Shown in pieces: positions 45,443 to 53,905 of a DNA stretch of 64,000 nt. The stretch is from Alkalicella caledoniensis (GTDB lineage: Bacteria > Bacillota > Proteinivoracia > Proteinivoracales > Proteinivoracaceae): positions 3,631,372-3,695,371 of the forward strand of contig NZ_CP058559.1 of the NCBI RefSeq assembly GCF_014467015.1, given 5' to 3'. Below the pieces are notes generated by a model. It was given only the letters and a program-made list of their open reading frames with translations. It was not told where the DNA came from and made no database searches. The translations under genes and the position numbers were made by a program. Each line of letters begins with the position of its first letter. The stretch's first letter is position 1.

Positions 45443-45502
45443 AATATATCCCCCATATATAAATTTCGAATTAATTACAATATATAAATAATATAATAGC
45501 AC

Positions 45503-45829
45503 AAAAGTACCAAAAGTAACAATATAAAATTACTGGTATCGGTGCAGTACAAGGATTATTCTTATATATTCAGAAACTATTTATATCTATATACTCTATT
45601 TCTACCTAATTTCGTAACCCTATTCGTCCGTGATGCCCGTAGGGCGCCGTGTAATATATGCTCTGTAACATCTTGGCAGTATATGGCCCGTGACTATTAA
45701 TAACAGAAGAACCCTTCTTTAACACGACCTAAACAAGCTACATAATTTTGTCCCCCACGGTGTACATACTGACACAATGGGAGACGAATTATAAATAGTC
45801 AAATCCATTTTTTATGTTTTCCTAAGAGG
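45503..45829. repeat. Copy of the 254-bp repeat family
   Basis: A right half (about 45605-45697: CGTCCGTGATGCCCGTAGGG, GGCAGTATATGGCCCGTGAC) followed by a left half (about 45735-45790: AACACGACCTAAACAAGC, CACGGTGTACATACTG). The small hairpin loop here is GTA instead of GAA, flanked by the same GCCC/GGGC stem. No gene. Confidence 0.8.
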
Positions 45830-46822
45830 CTATCCCAAATCCGCGAAAGCCAAACGAGCGCTTTCCGTCCACCCAAAAATCCCACCAGTATGAAGGAACA
45901 AGATATTCGTACAATCCTTGAATGTCCCCTTCTTGATCTCCTCAACTAAACCATACATGGCCTTACCTGTATAAACAGGGTCCAAAATAATACCCTCAAG
46001 CCTAGCAAACCAATGAATAAACTCCAGTTCCTCATGCCTACTTAAAGCGTACCCATCTCCAACATAGCCATCAATAATGTTTAACTCATTCCTATTATAA
46101 TTAAGCTCCTGTCCTGTATAGCCATTCATCTCATCAATAAGCCCAACAACTTTATCTTTAAAATACTCTGCGTCATCACAAATATTAATACCATATACCT
46201 TACCGGAATTATTATGACCCTTATTTGCATAAAAAAGCCCAGCGTAAGTACCACCAGAACCCACAGTAGCTACTACGGCATCAAACTTAACATCAAGTTC
46301 CTTCTCTTGCCCTAAAATCTCTTCTAAAGCTTTAAAATAACCAAAAGAACCTATACCATTGGAAGCACCTTCGGGGATTATATATGCCCTATGCCCTTTT
46401 GCAGCAAGTTCTTCCGTAATTTCTTTCATAATATCCATCCTGCTCTCACGATATTCTACAGGAGTAACAAAACGTATATCTGCACCTAACAGCTTGCCAA
46501 AAAAGAAATTACCTTCTAAGTTGTCACCCCCACTACTGCGTAGAACCAAACATGACCCTAAGCCCAGCTTTGCAGCTACTGCAGCAGTTGCCCTTGCATG
46601 ATTAGACTGGATACCACCGCAAGTAATCAAGTAATCACACCCCTGATCCAAGGCCTCCTGAATGGCAAACTCTAACTTCCGTACCTTATTGCCAGTAATC
46701 TCAGACCCAGTCTGATCATCCCTCTTAACAAAGACATTAACCCCTAACTCCTCACTCAACCTACCCAACCTCTCAATAGAGGTAGGCAAATTAGCCAAAA
46801 CCAAAGACCCAGGAATCCTCAC
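45830..46822 (-). CDS. D-cysteine desulfhydrase / ACC deaminase-family PLP enzyme
   Basis: 330 residues from GTG 46822 behind GGGAGAGG. It is a fold type II PLP enzyme: the lysine that binds PLP is in GNKVRKLEF, followed by CGGIQSNHARATAAVA, the phosphate loop VGSGGTYAGL, and a late HTGGIFG. The family includes D-cysteine desulfhydrase (pyruvate, sulfide and ammonia from D-cysteine), ACC deaminase and L-cysteate sulfo-lyase, which are hard to separate by sequence. D-cysteine desulfhydrase is the most common in anaerobes. It stands alone between repeats. Confidence 0.88.
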   Translation of the reverse strand: MRIPGSLVLANLPTSIERLGRLSEELGVNVFVKRDDQTGSEITGNKVRKLEFAIQEALDQGCDYLITCGGIQSNHARATAAVAAKLGLGSCLVLRSSGGDNLEGNFFFGKLLGADIRFVTPVEYRESRMDIMKEITEELAAKGHRAYIIPEGASNGIGSFGYFKALEEILGQEKELDVKFDAVVATVGSGGTYAGLFYANKGHNNSGKVYGINICDDAEYFKDKVVGLIDEMNGYTGQELNYNRNELNIIDGYVGDGYALSRHEELEFIHWFARLEGIILDPVYTGKAMYGLVEEIKKGTFKDCTNILFLHTGGIFGWTESARLAFADLG

Positions 46823-46853
46823 AAAAACCTCTCCCTTCAATAATATTTTCAAA

Positions 46854-47292
46854 CAGCTTCACACTAACCTCCACTAAAAAGAACTACACTATATAAAAAC
46901 TTAGTAATTAAAGACTTTTTAGTCCTTAGCAAGTACGCTTTGTAGTCTTTGAATATTGAAGGATAGTGGTAAAAATTCCCTTGGACTTTAAAAACAAAGC
47001 AGCTTCACACTAACCTCCACTAAAAAGAACTACACTATATAAAAACTTAGTAATTAAAGACTTTTTAGTCATTAATCAAGTACGTTTTGTAGTCTTTGAA
47101 TATTGAAGGATAGTGGTAAAAATTCCCTTGAACTTTAAATACAAAGCAGCTTCACACTAACCTCTACTAAAAAGAACCACACTATATATTAAACTTAGTA
47201 ATTAATGACTTTTTTTAATGCCTTAAGCAAGTGCGCTTTGTAGTCTTTGAATAGTGAAGGATAGTGGTAAAATTCTTTTGAACTTCTTTTTG
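46854..47292. repeat. Three tandem units of about 146 bp
   Basis: Units start CAGCTTCACACTAACC at 46854, 47000 and 47147. Each contains ACTAAAAAGAACYACACTATAT, GTAATTAAAGACTTTTT, GCTTTGTAGTCTTTGAATA and GAAGGATAGTGGTAAAA. The third unit is the most diverged. A distant copy lies at about 29855. Confidence 0.88.
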
Positions 47293-47346
47293 CGTAAACA
47301 AACCTGTTCGCGAAGCGAATCCTGGTGCCCAAAGGGCAATCCTTAC
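47287..47346. repeat. Mini-hairpin array C
   Basis: TTTG-CGTAA-CAAA, linker CCTG, TTCGC-GAA-GCGAA, linker TCCTG, GTGCCC-AAA-GGGCA, linker ATCCTTACC. It ends at the stop codon of the minus-strand exonuclease III gene. Confidence 0.68.
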
Positions 47347-48095
47347 CTCACCTCAAGAACAACAGGACAATGATCGCTCCCCATGATATCACAGTCAATC
47401 TTAGCATCTACAAGCCTAGACTCTAGCTCCTTTGAAACAATAAAATAATCAATGCGCCACCCTATATTCCTCTCACGGGCATTCCTCATATAAGACCACC
47501 AAGAATAAGCATCTGTCTTATTCTCGTAAAAGTACCTAAAAGTATCAATAAAACCTGAGTCCAACAGCGTAGATATCTCATTTCTCTCCTCATCAGAAAA
47601 ACCAGCATTCTTTCTATTGGTCTTAGGATTCTTTAAATCAATCTCCCTATGAGCAACATTTAAATCGCCACATAAAACAACAGGTTTAGTCTCCTTAAGC
47701 TTTAAAAGATAAGTCCTCAAAACCTTCTCCCACTCCAATCTATATTCCAAGCGTGCTAATTGTCTTTGGGCATTGGGAGTATAACTATTGACCAAATAAA
47801 AATCCTCAAATTCTAGGGTAATCAACCTACCTTCTTGGTCATGCTTCTCCTCCCCTAAACCATATGCAACAGACAAAGGTTCAATTCTACTAAAAACAGC
47901 AGTACCAGAATAACCCTTCTTAACTGCGTAATTCCAATATTGATAATACCCTCCCAACTCAACCTCAACCTGCCCCTCAGACAACTTAGTCTCCTGCAAA
48001 CAAAAAACATCAGCCTGAACACTATTAAAATACTCCATAAACCCCTTCCCCAAACAACTCCGAAACCCATTAACATTCCAAGAAACCAACCTCAT
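47343..48095 (-). CDS. xth: Exodeoxyribonuclease III
   Basis: 250 residues, full length. The endonuclease/exonuclease/phosphatase fold of the ExoA/Xth family: SWNVNGFRS, the metal-binding glutamate in [27 protein letters not shown] and the final GSDHCPV with the catalytic Asp-His pair. It cuts DNA at abasic sites and trims 3' ends in base excision repair. The ATG follows TAGGAGG. The stop codon lies at the end of mini-hairpin array C, so its mRNA 3' end would carry the array. Confidence 0.95.
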   Translation of the reverse strand: MRLVSWNVNGFRSCLGKGFMEYFNSVQADVFCLQETKLSEGQVEVELGGYYQYWNYAVKKGYSGTAVFSRIEPLSVAYGLGEEKHDQEGRLITLEFEDFYLVNSYTPNAQRQLARLEYRLEWEKVLRTYLLKLKETKPVVLCGDLNVAHREIDLKNPKTNRKNAGFSDEERNEISTLLDSGFIDTFRYFYENKTDAYSWWSYMRNARERNIGWRIDYFIVSKELESRLVDAKIDCDIMGSDHCPVVLEVR

Positions 48096-48176
48096 AAAAT
48101 AACCTCCTAATTAAAAAATATAAAAACAAAAAATCCATTATTAAGTCACGGATCATATCCTGCTACAATCTTTTAA

Positions 48177-50004
48177 CACGGCCTAAATAAGCTACATAAT
48201 TCTGTCCCTCACGGTGTACATACTGCTACAAAAGCAGCAAAAATACACACATTTACCTCTATTTTATTACCCAAATTCGTAACCCCATTGGCCAGTGATG
48301 CCCGAAGGGTGCCGTGTTATAAAACCTTTGAATATCTTGGCAGTATATGGCCCGTGACTATTAATGATAGGTTTTAAATGTTAGTTTTAGCTGCTAGTAA
48401 TACACTCAAATCAAGTAATTTAGTCACAGAAAAAAACTTTAACACGGCCTAAATAAGCTACATAATTCTGTCCCTCACGGTGTACATACTGCTACAAAAC
48501 CAGCCAAAAATACTCTCATTTTACCTAATTTCGAAACCCCATTGGCCAGTGATGCCCGAAGGGTGCCGTGTTATAAAACCTTTGAATATCTTGGCAGTAT
48601 ATGGCCCGTGACTATTAATGATAGGTTTTAAATGTTAGTTTTAGCTGCTAGTAATACACTCAAATCAAGTAATTTAGTCACAGAAAAAAACTTTAACACG
48701 GCCTAAATAAGCTACATAATTCTGTCCCTCACGGTGTACATACTGCTACAAAACCAGCCAAAAATACTCTCATTTTACCTAATTTCGTAACCCCATTGGC
48801 CAGTGATGCCCGAAGGGTGCCGTGTTATAAAATCTTTGAATATCTTGGCAGTATATGGCCCGTGACTATTAATAATAGGTTTTAAATGTTAGTTTTAGCT
48901 GCTAGTAATACATTCAAATCAAGTAATTTAGTCACAGAAAAAAACTTTACACGGCCTAAATAAGCTACATAATTCTGTCCCTCACAGTGTACATACTGCT
49001 ACAAAACCAGCCAAAAATACTCTCATTTTACCTAATTTCGAAACCCCATTGGCCAGTGATGCCCGAAGGGTGCCGTGTTATAAAACCTTTGAATATCTTG
49101 GCAGTATATGGCCCGTGACTATTAATGATAGGTTTTAAATGTTAGTTTTAGCTGCTAGTAATACACTCAAATCAAGTAATTTAGTCACAGAAAAAAACTT
49201 TACACGGCCTAAATAAGCTACATAATTCTGTCCCTCACGGTGTACATACTGCTACAAAACCAGCCAAAAATACTCTCATTTTACCTAATTTCGTAACCCC
49301 ATTGGCCAGTGATGCCCGAAGGGTGCCGTGTTATAAAACCTTTGAATATCTTGGCAGTATATGGCCCGTGACTATTAATGATAGGTTTTAAATGTTAGTT
49401 TTAGCTGCTAGTAATACACTCAAATCAAGTAATTTAGTCACAGAAAAAAACTTTAACACGGCCTAAATAAGCTACATAATTCTGTCCCTCACGGTGTACA
49501 TACTGCTACAAAACCAGCCAAAAATACTCTCATTTTACCTAATTTCGAAACCCCATTGGCCAGTGATGCCCGAAGGGTGCCGTGTTATAAAACCTTTGAA
49601 TATCTTGGCAGTATATGGCCCGTGACTATTAATGATAGGTTTTAAATGTTAGTTTTAGCTGCTAGTAATACACTCAAATCAAGTAATTTAGTCACAGAAA
49701 AAAACTTTAACACGGCCTAAATAAGCTACATAATTCTGTCCCTCACGGTGTACATACTGCTACAAAACCAGCCAAAAATACTCTCATTTTACCTAATTTC
49801 GTAACCCCATTGGCCAGTGATGCCCGAAGGGTGCCGTGTTATAAAACCTTTGAATATCTTGGCAGTATATGGCCCGTGACTATTAATGATAGGTTTTAAA
49901 TGTTAGTTTTAGCTGCTAGTAATACATTCAAATCAAGTAATTTAGTCACAGAAAAAAACTTTACACGGCCTAAATAAGCTACATAATTCTGTCCCTCACA
50001 GTGT
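48177..50004. repeat. Tandem array of the 254-bp repeat: seven full units plus a partial
   Basis: CACGGCCTAAATAAGC recurs at 48177, 48443, 48697, 48950, 49203, 49457, 49711 and 49964; spacing is 253-254 bases except 266 for the first. Units are nearly identical. Each has a left half (CACGGCC, CACGGTGTACATACTGC), a linker of about 45 bases, a right half (GGCCAGTGATGCCCGAAGGG, TGCCGTGTTAT, GGCAGTATATGGCCCGTGAC) and an AT-rich spacer. No open frame. Inverted pairings are possible within each unit. Confidence 0.95.
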
Positions 50005-50034
50005 TGCTTCGAAAATCATGCCCAACTCTGAAAC

Positions 50035-50400
50035 TTATATTATCACTCTTTTATAAAAGACCTTCTCTCTACCAAAAATTATTATAAGCCCAACTTGTAT
50101 GTTTGCAGCTTTCATGTAATTTAATATCTGTGGTATATGAAATTCTGCTCTTGTGCTCCCAGACTTCAACTCTACTACGACCTTGTTATCCACTATCAGA
50201 TCAGCAACAAATTTACCTAGGTTTACCTTGCCCTTATAATTAACTAGCAACTCCCTTTGAAATTCACAGTTCAAATCCATTTGACTCAGTTCATAAGCTA
50301 GTGCATTCTCATAGATTTTTTCATAATAACCGAAGCCTAGTTCATTATAGACCTCAGTAGCCGCCCGGATAATTTTACCTGTAATTTCCTTATGTAACAT
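50035..50400 (-). CDS. GxxExxY-family protein, copy 2, set inside a repeat unit
   Basis: 121 residues from ATG 50400 behind GGGGGAGAAG. Signature EVYNELGFGYYEKIYEN and core ADLIVDNKVVVELKSGSTR, then QILNYMKAANIQVGLIIIFG, as in copy 1 at 33895. The gene replaces the linker of one unit of the 254-bp family: the left half ends at about 50004 (CTCACAGTGT) and the right half starts at about 50433 (CCAATTTCG). Thus both GxxExxY genes in this window lie between repeat arms. Function unknown; a nuclease-like fold is inferred from the conserved D-x(n)-VELK pattern. Confidence 0.87.
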   Translation of the reverse strand: MLHKEITGKIIRAATEVYNELGFGYYEKIYENALAYELSQMDLNCEFQRELLVNYKGKVNLGKFVADLIVDNKVVVELKSGSTRAEFHIPQILNYMKAANIQVGLIIIFGREKVFYKRVII

Positions 50401-50432
50401 AACTTCTCCCCCTTTAAGTACTTAATTATATC

Positions 50433-50525
50433 CCAATTTCGAAAACCCATTGGCCAGTGATCTCTGAAGGGTGCCGTGTTATAAATCTTTGATATCTTGG
50501 CAGCATATGGTCCGTGACTATTTAA
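50433..50525. repeat. Right half of the 254-bp unit that carries the GxxExxY gene
   Basis: AATTTCGAAAACCCATTGGC, then GAAGGGTGCCGTGTTATAA, CTTGGCAGCATATGGTCCGTGAC. GCCGTGT (50473-50479) can pair with ACACGGC at 49963-49969, across the gene. Confidence 0.8.
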
Positions 50526-50535
50526 AATATTGTCT

Positions 50536-51288
50536 TTAATCATTTGATTTAAACACCGCAAGCTCCTCATCTGTGATGTAGCCGAAATGCTTCATTTGTG
50601 ACAAGACAACTTGCTGATGCTTTACTGCTAGGTCAATATTTCTTTTTGGATTATACACATTAGGCGCCTTAATAATCCCTGCAAGCATTGCAGCTTCTCC
50701 TAAATCTAAATCCTTCACGCTCTTGTCAAAAAAACCTTGGGATGCCCGCTCAACACCATAGTAACCACTACCGAAATAAATCTGATTCAAATACATCTCA
50801 AAAATCTCTTCCTTGGTAAACCTTCTCTCAAGTTCCATGGCAATACAAAGCTCTAAAAGCTTTCGCTCAGCAGTTTGCTCAAGATTCAAGAATAAATTTC
50901 TAGCCAACTGTTGGGTAATAGTACTACCCCCTTGAACAAGATCACCACTGGTAACATTTACCTTAGCAGCACGCAAAATACCCCTAGGATCATAGCCCCT
51001 ATGATCAAAAAAACGATTATCCTCTATGGCTACAAAAGCATCAACCAAAAATTCTGGCAGCTCCTCAAAAGACACAAAATCAATCTTATTTACTTCTAAC
51101 TCCCTAATCAAAACATCCCTTACAACATAAATAGACCTATCTTCTTCATAAATAGGCTCCGGATTATCCCAGTCTATATAATTAGCAGAAAAAGGAACCA
51201 AAATAGTTGCATATGTATAAGCAACAACAACACCTAAAATCACCACTAAAGCAATAACCACTCTAAACAAGAACTTAAACAATTTCAT
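50536..51288 (-). CDS. Monofunctional peptidoglycan glycosyltransferase (GT51)
   Basis: 250 residues from ATG 51288 behind GGGCTGGGG. A membrane helix (residues 4-28) is followed by a GT51 domain with the catalytic glutamate in FVAIEDNRFFDHRGYDPRGILRA, then GGSTITQQLARNLFL, RKLLELCIAMELERRFTKEEIFEMYLN and GEAAMLAGIIKAPN. It polymerises lipid II into glycan chains outside the membrane. The transpeptidase domain of class A PBPs is absent; the protein stops just after the linker region (GYITDEELA). It could be a true MtgA-like enzyme or a PBP1 cut short; the downstream sequence is a repeat copy, so truncation cannot be excluded. Confidence 0.9.
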   Translation of the reverse strand: MKLFKFLFRVVIALVVILGVVVAYTYATILVPFSANYIDWDNPEPIYEEDRSIYVVRDVLIRELEVNKIDFVSFEELPEFLVDAFVAIEDNRFFDHRGYDPRGILRAAKVNVTSGDLVQGGSTITQQLARNLFLNLEQTAERKLLELCIAMELERRFTKEEIFEMYLNQIYFGSGYYGVERASQGFFDKSVKDLDLGEAAMLAGIIKAPNVYNPKRNIDLAVKHQQVVLSQMKHFGYITDEELAVFKSND

Positions 51289-51446
51289 AATCCCCAGCCC
51301 TTCACCTATATATTTATATTTACTCACATCATTCATAACCATAATATATAATTCTCCAAATCAACAAAAAAATCCTCTATCCGACAAATTCAAAAAAATA
51401 ACGCCCCCAAAGACTAGGAGCGTTACTAGCATTTTTAACTTTACTT

Positions 51447-51520
51447 TTCGCGAAGCAAACCTGTTGCCAAAGGCAATCCTACGTCACAAAGTGACCCTGT
51501 CGCCAAAGTCGACCCTTACC
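51447..51520. repeat. Mini-hairpin array D, reading into a gene
   Basis: TCGC-GAA-GC, then TTGCC-AAA-GGCAA, linker TCCTAC, GTCAC-AAA-GTGAC, linker CCTG, TCGCC-AAA-GTCGA (imperfect), linker CCCTTACCC. The last two modules lie within the 3' end of the minus-strand gene 51484-51732 and encode its final residues. Confidence 0.68.
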
Positions 51521-51732
51521 CTTTGAGACGACAAATGCTTACGGTAGTCCATGTTACCTCTCTTGCCGCAATATATCATCAATGGAATAAATCCAATCCA
51601 AGCAGTTAACATAATAAAGAGGATCATCAAAGTAGCATGAGTATTCATGCCCCTCACACCATACCAATAGAAGCTCTTAAAAAAAGCCTCCCAATTCCAG
51701 CTATTAATCCCAACTCTTCTTATTCGTGACAT
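51484..51732 (-). CDS. Small WNWEAF membrane protein, copy 1
   Basis: 82 residues from ATG 51732 behind GGAGGAGGGAG. The body (NSWNWEAFFKSFYWYGVRGMN, then two close hydrophobic stretches ending GFIPLMIYCGKRGNMDYRKH) is shared with the gene at 53487. The last residues (VDFGDRVTL) are encoded by modules of mini-hairpin array D and have no counterpart in the paralogue, so the array seems to have replaced the original 3' end. Proteins with a WxWxAFxxxxxW start are frequent small membrane proteins (DUF2628-like) without known role. It lies just downstream of the BY-kinase gene on the same strand. Confidence 0.72.
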   Translation of the reverse strand: MSRIRRVGINSWNWEAFFKSFYWYGVRGMNTHATLMILFIMLTAWIGFIPLMIYCGKRGNMDYRKHLSSQRVRVDFGDRVTL

Positions 51733-51865
51733 AAAAACTCCCTCCTCCAACATATCCTACAAAATAATATGAAAGAGACTATGAAAATATTCATTTTTTC
51801 TAAGAAAATTAGTGGGCAGCAGTGTCATAGTCGCCAATCCAATTACCTTCTGCTCGCAAAAACAC

Positions 51866-51897
51866 CACTGATCAAAGCCAGTGGTGTCTAAAATTAT
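51866..51897 (-). terminator. Terminator of the BY-kinase gene
   Basis: On the minus strand ACACCACTGGC and GATCAGTGGTGT form a stem around CTTT, followed by TTTTT, within a few bases of the stop. Confidence 0.8.
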
Positions 51898-53252
51898 TTT
51901 TCCTCTGCGTAGTAGTAATTATAATACGTTCCATAATTTCTCTTAGTGATCTTCACTTTGTTGACAACAACACCTAAAGTTTTCTTGCCTACTTTTTCAA
52001 GCATTTCCTTAGCTTTTAGTGTCTGGTCTTTCTGAGCCTCGCCAGCTGCAACAACAAAGATAGTTCCATCACAAATGCTAGACAATATGGCGCTATCTGT
52101 TACTATACCGATAGGTGGTGCATCGATCAATACAAAATCATAGCTCCTGCTACATTCCTCTATAAAATCTTTCATCTTCTTAGAACCAAGTAACTCTGAA
52201 GGGTTTGGTGGAATAGGTCCACTTGTTAGAATATCAAGCTTGATTCCACCTATTCGCTTAACAGCATTTTCTAGACTTTCTCCCATTAAAACATTGGTCA
52301 TACCAGAATCATTATCTAAGTTGAAAACCTTATGCACTTTAGGTTTTCTCAAATCAGCATCTATAATCAACGTTTTATGTCCCATTCCAATAAGAGTGAT
52401 AGCTAAATTTGAAATGGTTGTACTTTTACCTTCACTCGGACCAGTACTAGTAATAACAATAGTCTTTAAATCATTATCTAAATTGGCAAATTGGATATTT
52501 GTTCTAAGCATCCTATATGCTTCTGAAATAGGTGACTTTGGCTCCCTATAAGTTATCAGATTGATATCACTTTGACTACCTTCAATTTCAGGAACAGTAG
52601 CTAGTACTGGGAGCTTTAAATGTCTTTCAATGTCTTCTGGATTTTTCAAGGTATTATCTAGAAACTCCATTAAAAATACTATTCCTACACCAAGCATTGC
52701 CCCAAGCAGAAAAGCGATTGCGACATTTAATGCAGGCCTTGGTTTAACTGGACTAGTTGGCACAGACGCTCTATCCAAAATCTGTATATTGTCGATGTTT
52801 AAAAAATTAACAATTTTGCTCATAAAAACGCTAGAAAGCTCATCTGCAATCCTAGCAGCACGTTGGGGATCAGTATCCTGAACCCTTATCTCGATAACCT
52901 CAGTATCTCTAACTGAGTTAACTTGAACTTTGCCAGCAAACTCGCCATGGGACATATTTAAACCCAGCTTTCTAATTACCTCAGTAGAAACACTTCGGCT
53001 TTTAGCAATTTCGCTATATGTCTTAACTAGCCTCTGATTAAGTAAAACATCATTATACTGTATATTTCCAGAATCAGCCTTAGCTAAAATTACTAAACTA
53101 GATGAAGCTTCATATACTCTATCTAAGAAAAAATAGCTGACTACTGCGGAAGTGGTAGTAGTAACTAAAACAATAGCTGCTATAATCCATAACCTCTTAA
53201 ACAATATATCAAATATTTGCCTCAAATCAATTTCGTACTCCTGTGAATCCAT
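51894..53252 (-). CDS. Polysaccharide-type tyrosine autokinase (Wzz-CpsD fusion)
   Basis: 452 residues. The N-terminal Wzz part has two membrane helices (about 18-40 and 178-200) around an outer domain; PVKPRPALN precedes the second helix. The C-terminal BY-kinase has Walker A GPSEGKSTTISN, Walker A' LIIDADLRKPKVHK and Walker B VLIDAPPIG, and ends in a tyrosine cluster (YGTYYNYYYAEEK) for autophosphorylation. Such proteins control capsule or exopolysaccharide chain length. In most Firmicutes the two halves are separate proteins (CapA/CapB); here they are fused as in Gram-negatives. No glycosyltransferases or polymerase are near, so the target polymer is not visible. Small WNWEAF genes flank it. 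Confidence 0.92.
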   Translation of the reverse strand: MDSQEYEIDLRQIFDILFKRLWIIAAIVLVTTTTSAVVSYFFLDRVYEASSSLVILAKADSGNIQYNDVLLNQRLVKTYSEIAKSRSVSTEVIRKLGLNMSHGEFAGKVQVNSVRDTEVIEIRVQDTDPQRAARIADELSSVFMSKIVNFLNIDNIQILDRASVPTSPVKPRPALNVAIAFLLGAMLGVGIVFLMEFLDNTLKNPEDIERHLKLPVLATVPEIEGSQSDINLITYREPKSPISEAYRMLRTNIQFANLDNDLKTIVITSTGPSEGKSTTISNLAITLIGMGHKTLIIDADLRKPKVHKVFNLDNDSGMTNVLMGESLENAVKRIGGIKLDILTSGPIPPNPSELLGSKKMKDFIEECSRSYDFVLIDAPPIGIVTDSAILSSICDGTIFVVAAGEAQKDQTLKAKEMLEKVGKKTLGVVVNKVKITKRNYGTYYNYYYAEEK

Positions 53253-53442
53253 GTATTCCTCTCCTTTACCTGTATGTACTATAAAGCTCGACTAAAATAT
53301 ATTCTACAAAAAAGTCCATTTTCCTGCTAAAAGCTACATATTTTGATTCTACATAGTCAAACATAATATCATTTTAGTATCTTTTGAACTATTATTCAAT
53401 GCTTTTCGTGCGACAACTTTCGACACCCATTTAAAAAAGTTA

Positions 53443-53475
53443 TACCACAAGGGGGCATTCCCCCTTGTGGTAAAT
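53443..53475 (-). terminator. Terminator of small membrane gene copy 2
   Basis: TACCACAAGGGGG pairs with CCCCCTTGTGGTA around a short loop; on the minus strand it is followed by TAACTTTTT. Confidence 0.85.
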
Positions 53476-53486
53476 TGTGTAAGGAC

Positions 53487-53711
53487 TTAAATAATGAAAG
53501 ATGTCTTTTTAACATGATTGTAAAAATCTCTATTTCCATTTAAACCACAGTAAAACATAATTGGAATTAGACCTATTCCAACACTACCAAAAACTAATAT
53601 AACCATAATAATGGTTTGCCCTGTCATACCTTTTTTACCATACCAATAAAAACTTTTCCAAAAAGCTTCCCAATTCCAACCTTTTTTACTAATTAATTTT
53701 TTATTAACCAC
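53487..53711 (-). CDS. Small WNWEAF membrane protein, copy 2
   Basis: 74 residues from GTG 53711 behind GGGGGG. KKGWNWEAFWKSFYWYGKKGM is followed by hydrophobic stretches (IIMVILVFGSVGIGLIPIMFYC) and GLNGNRDFYNHVKK. It is a paralogue of the gene at 51484 on the other side of the BY-kinase, and keeps what looks like the original C terminus. Probably two membrane segments. Function unknown; placement suggests a link to the kinase, but both genes have their own ribosome sites and terminators. Confidence 0.72.
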   Translation of the reverse strand: MVNKKLISKKGWNWEAFWKSFYWYGKKGMTGQTIIMVILVFGSVGIGLIPIMFYCGLNGNRDFYNHVKKTSFII

Positions 53712-53870
53712 TACCAGCCCCCCAAGCTTTCGTAATTATATTCACATATCTATTATAGGTGCTAAAGTCCTATATTTCAAGAAAATTCGTCCGACTCCAT
53801 TCGACAAAAACCCATATTATAGGGTTTTCGTCGATGAAACTAGTGCTTTAGAACTATACAAAAGTTAAAA

Positions 53871-53905
53871 TACCCAGCTATTTTTTTAAAATAGCTGGGT
53901 ATTCA
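53871..53905 (-). terminator. Terminator of htpG
   Basis: AATACCCAGCTATTTT pairs with AAAATAGCTGGGTATT around TTT, ending at the htpG stop. Confidence 0.88.

Noticed and set aside
48177..50004. CRISPR array
   Set aside because: The repeating unit is 254 bases and uniform throughout, without short repeats alternating with unique spacers, and no cas genes are in the window.
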